A stretch of DNA of 64,000 nucleotides from Crotalaria pallida. Taxonomy: Eukaryota > Streptophyta > Magnoliopsida > Fabales > Fabaceae. Of this stretch, positions 58,067-64,000 are shown one piece after another; position 1 is the stretch's first letter, and each line of letters starts with the position of its first letter. The position numbers were made by a program, and so were the translations under genes. Where the stretch lies: NCBI GenBank assembly GCA_037953625.1, contig CM075649.1:70897290-70961289 (forward strand), read 5' to 3'. The notes beneath the pieces are model-generated. The model saw nothing but the letters and a program-made list of their open reading frames with translations, ran no database searches and was not told the origin of the DNA.

Positions 58067-61000
58067 ATGGATCGTCGACAAAACGAGAATGATCGTCTTA
58101 CAGCTATTCTAGAGAATCTGGTTCAAGCCAACCAGAATCAGGCTCAGAATATTGCAAACGCTGTCACTGCTGCTGTTGCTGCTATGCAACCACCCCAACC
58201 CGCCGCTCCTGCTATTGATTGGCTTTCAAGGTTTAAGAAGCAGGATCCTCTGAGGTTTGAAGGGGGACACAATCCTGATGGAGCCCAAGATTGGCTCCAG
58301 GATATTGAGAAAATATTTGCTTCTCTTCAGCCTCCACAGGATCAACGGGTTCGTCTTGCTGAATTCATGCTGATCGGTGAGGCCCAATATTGGTGGCAGC
58401 AGGAACGTCGCGATCTTGAAGCGGCAAATCGGGAGATCACTTGGGAGCTTTTCCGCACTACTTTCTTGGACAAGTATTTCCCAGAGAATGAACGCAGAGA
58501 GAAAGAGCTGCAATTTCTGAATCTTGTTCAGGGCAACATGAATGTTGGAGAGTATGCTGCGAAGTTCCGGGAGTTGATGCGCTATTCACTTGGTTACAGA
58601 GATGTTGAGGAGAGGGCAAAATGTATCAAATTTGAAAGTGGTTTACGCTCTGAGATCAAGGTGCTGTTTGAATATCAGACTATCGCCAGTTTGTCTCAAC
58701 TGATTAATATGACTAGTGCGTATGAAAAGAGCTTGCAGAATGCGCAAGTGACTGATCGGGGGAAAGCTGTGCAGAAGTCTGGAGGCCCGATCAAGGGTAA
58801 AGCACCTATGCATAAATCTGGTCCTTATTCTGTTAGTGGCAACAGAGGCCCTCAGCAATCCAAATCTGGTCCCACAGGAGCTGCTTTTCCTAGTTATCCT
58901 TCATGCACTCATTGCGGAAAGCGTCATCTTGGTGAATGTTGGTTTAAGAATCAAGACTCAAAACCCAGAGTTTGCTTTACTTGTGGACAACCTGGTCATT
59001 TCTATTATCAATGCCCGAAGAAGAATGTGAAACAAGAAGTTAATACGACTCAGGCGCAACCAGTCAAGGGAAAGAAACCTGTTCAGAAGGGTAAAGTGTA
59101 TACTATGGATGGAGAGGAGATAGAGAATGGTGATGAACTTATTCGAGGTACTGGTACTTTAAATAATCTCCCTTGTAAAATATTGTTTGATAGTGGTGCA
59201 TCGCATTCCTTTATTTCATCATCATGCGTCAAGAGAATAGGAGTGCCTACAGTGGTGATGCCGTATGTGCTCGCGGTGTCAACACCTACTAGTACCGCAG
59301 TGTATACGTCTCTTGTGTGTCCAAATTGTTCTCTTCGAGTACTTGCGAGAGAATTTGACTTGAATCTTATTTGCTTACCTCTCAAGGGGCTCGATGTCAT
59401 CCTCGGCATGGATTGGATGGCGAAGAATAGAGTTCTTATTGATTGCCACAGCAAGGCCGTCATCTTTCCTAATGCAACCGTGTCAAATCTAGAGATTGAA
59501 ATAGAATCAGATGTAAGCAAGATTCCTGTTGTGCAGGGATTCCCGGATGATATTCCTGGTTTACCGCCACATAGAGAAGTAGAATTTAGCATTGATTTGG
59601 TTCCCGGTGCTGGACCAATATCAATTGCCCCGTATCGGATGGCCCCGCCTGAATTGGCCGAGCTAAAGAAGCACATCGAAGGGTTGTTTGCTAAACAATT
59701 CATTCGGCCTAGTGTGTCACCATGGGGAGCCCCGGTATTATTTGTTAAAAAGAAGGACGGCAGTTCAAGAATGTGTATTGATTACCGCCAGTTGAATGCG
59801 GTAACAATCAAGAACAAGTATCCACTTCCCCGAATTGACGATTTGTTAGATCAACTGAGGGGAGCGTCCATATTCTCTAAGATTGATCTTCGATCAGGCT
59901 ATCATCAAATCCGAATTAAAGAGGTCGACATTCCCAAAACAGCTTTTCGCACCCGTTATGGGCATTTTGAATACGTTGTCATGCCCTTCGGCCTTACTAA
60001 CGCACCGGCAATCTTCATGGACTACATGAACCGGATATTCAGACCCTTTTTGGATTATTTCGTCGTTGTCTTCATCGACGATATTCTTGTATATTCTAAA
60101 ACTCCAAGTGAGCATGCTGAGCACTTGCGGATGGTGTTGCAGATCCTCAGGGAGAAACAATTGTATGCTAAGCTTGCCAAATGTAGTTTCTAGTTAAATG
60201 AAGTGTACTTTCTGGGTCATGTCATTTCAGAAAAAGGAGTGGCAGTTGATCCATCGAAGGTAGAAGCAGTACTCAAGTGGGAGAGACCCACTACAGTCAC
60301 AGAGATCAGAAGCTTTCTAGGCATGGCCGGCTATTATAGGAGATTCATTCAGGGTTTTTCTAAGTTAGCACTTCCGCTAACCAAATTAACTCGTAAGGAG
60401 GTACCCTATCAATGGACAGAGGAGTGTGAGCATAGTTTTGAAGAATTAAAGAAGCGACTCACTAGCTCACCCGTCTTAATTTTGCCAGCTCCATCTCAAC
60501 CCTTCGACGTTCATTGTGATGCATCGAAACAAGGATTAGGATGCGTGCTAATGCAACAAGGCAAAGTTGTTGCATATGCTTCTCGGCAACTTCGCCCACA
60601 TGAACAGAATTATCCTACCCATGATCTCGAATTGGCAGCCATGGTATTTGCATTGAAAATTTGGAGGCACTACTTGTACGGCAGTCGATTCGAGGTGTTC
60701 AGCGATCATAAGAGCCTCAAGTATCTATTTGATCAGAAGGAGCTGAACATGAGACAAAGGAGGTGGATGGAATTTCTTAAAGATTACGACTTCAGTCTTC
60801 AATATCATCCAGGCAAAGCAAATGTAGTGGCGGATGCTCTAAGCCGCAAGACACTTCACGTTAGCAATATGATGATAAAGGAGATGCAATTGATGCAGGA
60901 ATTTAGTAATCTCATGTTGGGTGTGCAGGTGCAAGAAAAGAGTATTATTCTGGAAATGTTGCAGGTGCATAATGAATTCATCGACCTGATAAAAGAAAGG

Positions 61001-62407
61001 CAGGCAGAGGACCCAGAATTGCAGAAGCTCTTTGAAAGAGCTCCTGATGGAGAAGAGCCCGATTTCATCAAGGGTTCGGACGGAATCATCCGATTTCGAG
61101 GCAGAGTATGTGTTCCTAAAGATTTTGAAGTTCAAAGGGACATTCTTCATGAGGCACATAAGATTAAATTAAGTATCCACCCAGGTACCACAAAGATGTA
61201 CCAAGACCTTAAAAGGCTATTTTGGTGGCCTGGAATGAAGAAGGCGATTGCAGATTTTGTATCCCACTGCCTAGTATGCCAAAAGGCCAAGATTGAACAC
61301 CAAAAGCCCGGAGGCTTGTTAAGGCCTTTAGAGATTCCCGAGTGGAAATGGGATAGCATCTCTATGGATTTTGTATCTGGTCTTCCAAGAACCCCTTCCG
61401 GCTATGAAGCTATCTGGGTAGTAGTCGATCGACTTACTAAATGTGCTCACTTTATTCCGATGAATATGAAGTATAGTATGAAGAAGTTGACACAGCTATA
61501 CATTCAAAATATTGTGAGATTACATGGAATCCCTTCAAGTATTATCTCTGACCGTGATTCCAGATTCCTCTCTCGTTTTTGGCAAAGTCTTCAACAGGCT
61601 TTGGGCACAAAACTCAAGTTCAGCACAGCATATCATCCCCAAAAGGATGGGCAAACAGAGCGCACCATTCAATCATTGGAGGATTTGCTAAGGACTTGCG
61701 TTATTGAGCAATCAGATAGTTGGGAACATCTTCTGCCACTAATTGAGTTTACTTATAACAACAACTTCCATTCCAGTATTGGGATGGCTCCTTTTGAAGC
61801 TCTATATGGCAGAAAATGCCGGACTCCACTGTGCTGGTTCCAAATCGGTGAAAATCTGCTCCTTGGTCCAGACATTGTGCAAGAAACCACAGAAAAGATC
61901 AAAATGATTCAGCAAAAGATGAAGGCATCTCAGGATCGCCAAAAGAGCTATGCAGATAAGCGTAGACGGCCCTTAGAATTCGATAGTGGTGATCATGTGT
62001 TCTTAAGGGTAAGTCCTACCACCGGTATCGGTCGTGCAATCAAGTACCGGAAGCTCTCTCCCAGGTTTATTGGTCCCTACCAGATAATTGAGAAGGTTGG
62101 ACCTTTGGCGTATCGAATTGCATTGCCTCCTCATCTAGCTAAGTTGCATGACGTATTCCATGTATCACAACTTCGGAAGTACGTGCATGACCCTTCGCAT
62201 ATAATCGATGTGGATAATGTACCTTTGAAAGAAAATCTGACTTTTGAAATCCATCCCATTCGGATTGAAGATCGTCGGATTAAGCAACTTCGAGGCAAAC
62301 AGATTCCTTTGGTAAAGGTTATCTGGCATCGCAATAATGTTGAAGAAGCAACGTGGGAGATAGAGGACAAAATGAGGGAGTCATATCCACAATTATTCAA
62401 CACCTAG
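58067..62407 (+). pseudogene. element D gag-pol with a single in-frame stop
   Basis: One frame from ATG 58067 to TAG 62405, about 1446 codons, interrupted only by a TAG at 60191-60193 (codon 709). Domains: Retrotrans_gag at about residues 60-200; two zinc knuckles (C280-C283-H287-C291 and C303-C306-H311-C316); aspartic protease D375-S-G; RT from about 550 with FIDD at 669-672; the stop lies just after the RT palm; then RNase H (FDVHCDASKQGLG near 60508), integrase zinc domain (HPGTTKMYQDL with CLVCQKAK), core (WDSISMDFVSGLP; SDRDSRF; DGQTERTIQS) and a C-terminal chromodomain-like segment (LVKVIWHRNNVEEATWEIE). The architecture is that of Tekay/Del chromoviruses. The stop is compatible with a single base change. 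The rest of the frame being open suggests a recently disabled copy. Confidence 0.93.
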
Positions 62408-62446
62408 CGAATTTTGGGGACGAAATTCTGGTAAGTGGGAGAGGAT
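62408..62446 (+). other. element D 3' untranslated sequence and polypurine tract
   Basis: GGGGACGAAATTCTGG followed by AAGTGGGAGAGGAT directly before the 3' LTR; the G/A-rich end is the likely polypurine tract. Element B has a similar end (32560-32592). Confidence 0.8.
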
Positions 62447-64000
62447 TGTAACGTCCTCAATTTAATTTCCAGTTAATTTATTTAATTAGTTGTTATCAAA
62501 ATATATTAGAGTTAATTAAGAAAAATTAAGATAATTAATCCAACGAGTATGTGAGGTGTTAGAAAGGAGTTAGAAAGGGGAGAATCGAAATCGGAATTGA
62601 ATCGGGTTAAAAAGTGCAATTTTAGCTAAGTTAAATCACCTTTCCAACAACCCTAGTTTGGAAAATTGTAATTAAATAATTACAACTCCAATCAAGATTT
62701 CCACCGTTGGATATGGAGTATGGATTTTTAGGAACCTTGCTTTAAAATTTGAGCAAGATCCGACGGTTAACGAAGAAGTTATGGTGATTTGAAAACACGA
62801 TGAAAATAGAAGAAAAATAGAAAAGACAATTAGCAGTGGTTAATCGAGTATTAATCGATTAACTGCCATTTTAATCGAGTATTAATCGATTAAGTCGAGT
62901 TTTTCAGCCCATAAAACAGCGTTTTGGCCTTTTTCTTCACACATTCTTCCATGGCTTTCTCTCTCTACTAGGGGCCGAACTTCTCTCCCTTCTCTCCATG
63001 ATTTCACCTTCAAATCATCACTTAAACCCATGAATAATCACTAAAAATCAATCCCCATCACCCACAAACCTTTAATCTTCTATCAATCTCTCAAGATCAA
63101 GGATTGGAAGCTCTCTCTCTCCCTCTCTCCACGTTTTTCTCTCTCATCCAGCAAGAGGGTTTTAGCTCAAATTGGTATTTTCTATCTTTAATCTTCAAAA
63201 TCAAGGTAAGGGGGTTGATTCATGGGCTTGGGAGTTGAATTTTGGGTGTGTATAATTATGATTAAGTTTAGGGTTAGATAATATGATTTTCTCTCTTTAA
63301 TATATATGTTATTGTTCATGAAATTGCTTGACCCTATTTGCTACATGAAATAAGCATGATTATTAGTTGTATTTGTGGTTTGTTTTGTATTAGTTGTTTA
63401 CCTTGCAATTAGTTGAGGAATTTATGGACATTGTAAGTAATAAGTTGAAAAAGGAATTTATGAGAATAAGGAGTAAGAAATTGTTTATGTTAGTAAATAT
63501 GTAATTATGTAACTTCAAGTAAAAAAATGAGATGTTTTGAAAAGTTTATATGAATTGGAAATGAGAAGTGTTACTTTGCAAATTATGAGTATGAGAAATG
63601 AAAGAAATAAAGTGGTAATGCAAAGTAAGGAAAAAAAATAAGAAGGTCTGCAGCTATTAATCGCGTTTTGGGATCCACACCCATTAGGTGCACACGGTTA
63701 GGACAGGGTCCTACTAGCAAAGTAGGCCCGAATTAGCCCCAATAGGTACAAAGCTCGCTCAGGAAAAATCCCCATAAGATCAAAGGCTCGTTAGGTTACG
63801 TGGATCCTATGCGATGATTAATAGCTGCATTACCAAATATAATCATGAAATATGAATAAAAAAGAATATATGAAAGAGAGTGAAGAAAAGAAAATAAAGA
63901 AAAGGCCCTAACGAGGGAAAGGTCTTATGGGTCAAGAAGTCCTGAGTGAGAAGAAGTCCTATTGGGTGAAGATACCATCCTAACCAATTGTGCAGCAAGA
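62447..64000 (+). repeat. element D 3' LTR (partial)
   Basis: First 1554 bp of the 3' LTR, near-identical to 55381-56934; the element runs off the window. Confidence 0.94.

Larger units (their letters stand above)
55381..64000 (+). mobile_element. element D, Tekay-like Ty3 chromovirus (truncated by window end)
   Basis: 5' LTR 55381-57866 (TGTAACGTCC...GGTGTCACA), internal 57867-62446, 3' LTR from 62447 (1554 of about 2486 bp visible). It has an initiator-Met PBS, one long gag-pol and a chromodomain-like C-terminus. The left target copy would be GTTAT (55376-55380); its partner is outside the window. About six substitutions were seen between LTRs over 1554 bp (0.4%). Inserted in LTR-A'. Confidence 0.94.

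Overview
This window is repeat-rich plant nuclear DNA with no recognisable host gene. The evidence for a plant is direct: the LTR retrotransposons have primer-binding sites matching plant initiator-Met tRNA and the tRNA-Asp type site TGGCGCCGTTGCCGGGGA, and their proteins fall into plant-specific lineages (SIRE/Maximus-like copia, Athila-like and Tekay-like Ty3). A dicot with a large heterochromatic genome is likely; the species cannot be named from the sequence alone.

Layout. Positions 1-11764 are a tandem satellite with a unit of about 150 bp (roughly 78 units). Its orientation flips near 1455 and flips back near 9827. A diverged long LTR (here LTR-A') begins directly at the satellite edge and is cut into three visible pieces (11765-11858, 22381-23992, 54096-55380) by later insertions. 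These are: (1) a complete, very young copia element on the minus strand (11859-22375, TSD TATGC, two 1532-bp LTRs with only two differences seen); (2) an Athila-like Ty3 element, C (23993-54090, TSD CAATA), itself interrupted in its left LTR by a Ty3 element B with 3.7-kb LTRs (24956-36278, TSD TCTAA) and in its right LTR by an Athila element E (43023-53122, TSD GCAGC); (3) a Tekay-like Ty3 element D (55381 to beyond 64000). All four TSDs that lie inside the window match exactly, and the paired LTRs supply the empty sites, so the nesting order is firm.

Coding content. The copia element has gag, a pol with protease, integrase, RT and RNase H, and an additional 398-codon ORF downstream of pol. 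Element D has a gag-pol of about 1446 codons with a single in-frame stop. Element E has all gag-pol domains but three lesions. Element B has only a decayed gag-protease. Element C has an open gag-protease but no RT, RNase H or integrase; a second ORF of the putative-plant-transposon type takes their place. The extra ORFs of the copia and of C look like members of the same broad family and each is preceded by what resembles an independent plant promoter and pyrimidine-rich leader.

Most noteworthy signals. The palindrome ACTCGAGT occurs about 67 times (about one expected by chance), always in retrotransposon LTRs or just upstream of the copia accessory ORF, and is shared by unrelated copia and Ty3 families, partly just upstream of TATA boxes. 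The long Ty3 LTRs appear to contain a spliced leader intron, and the LTR-A family carries a conserved ORF inside the LTR at the predicted acceptor exon. Assignments to named families rest on motifs read by eye and were not checked by database search.
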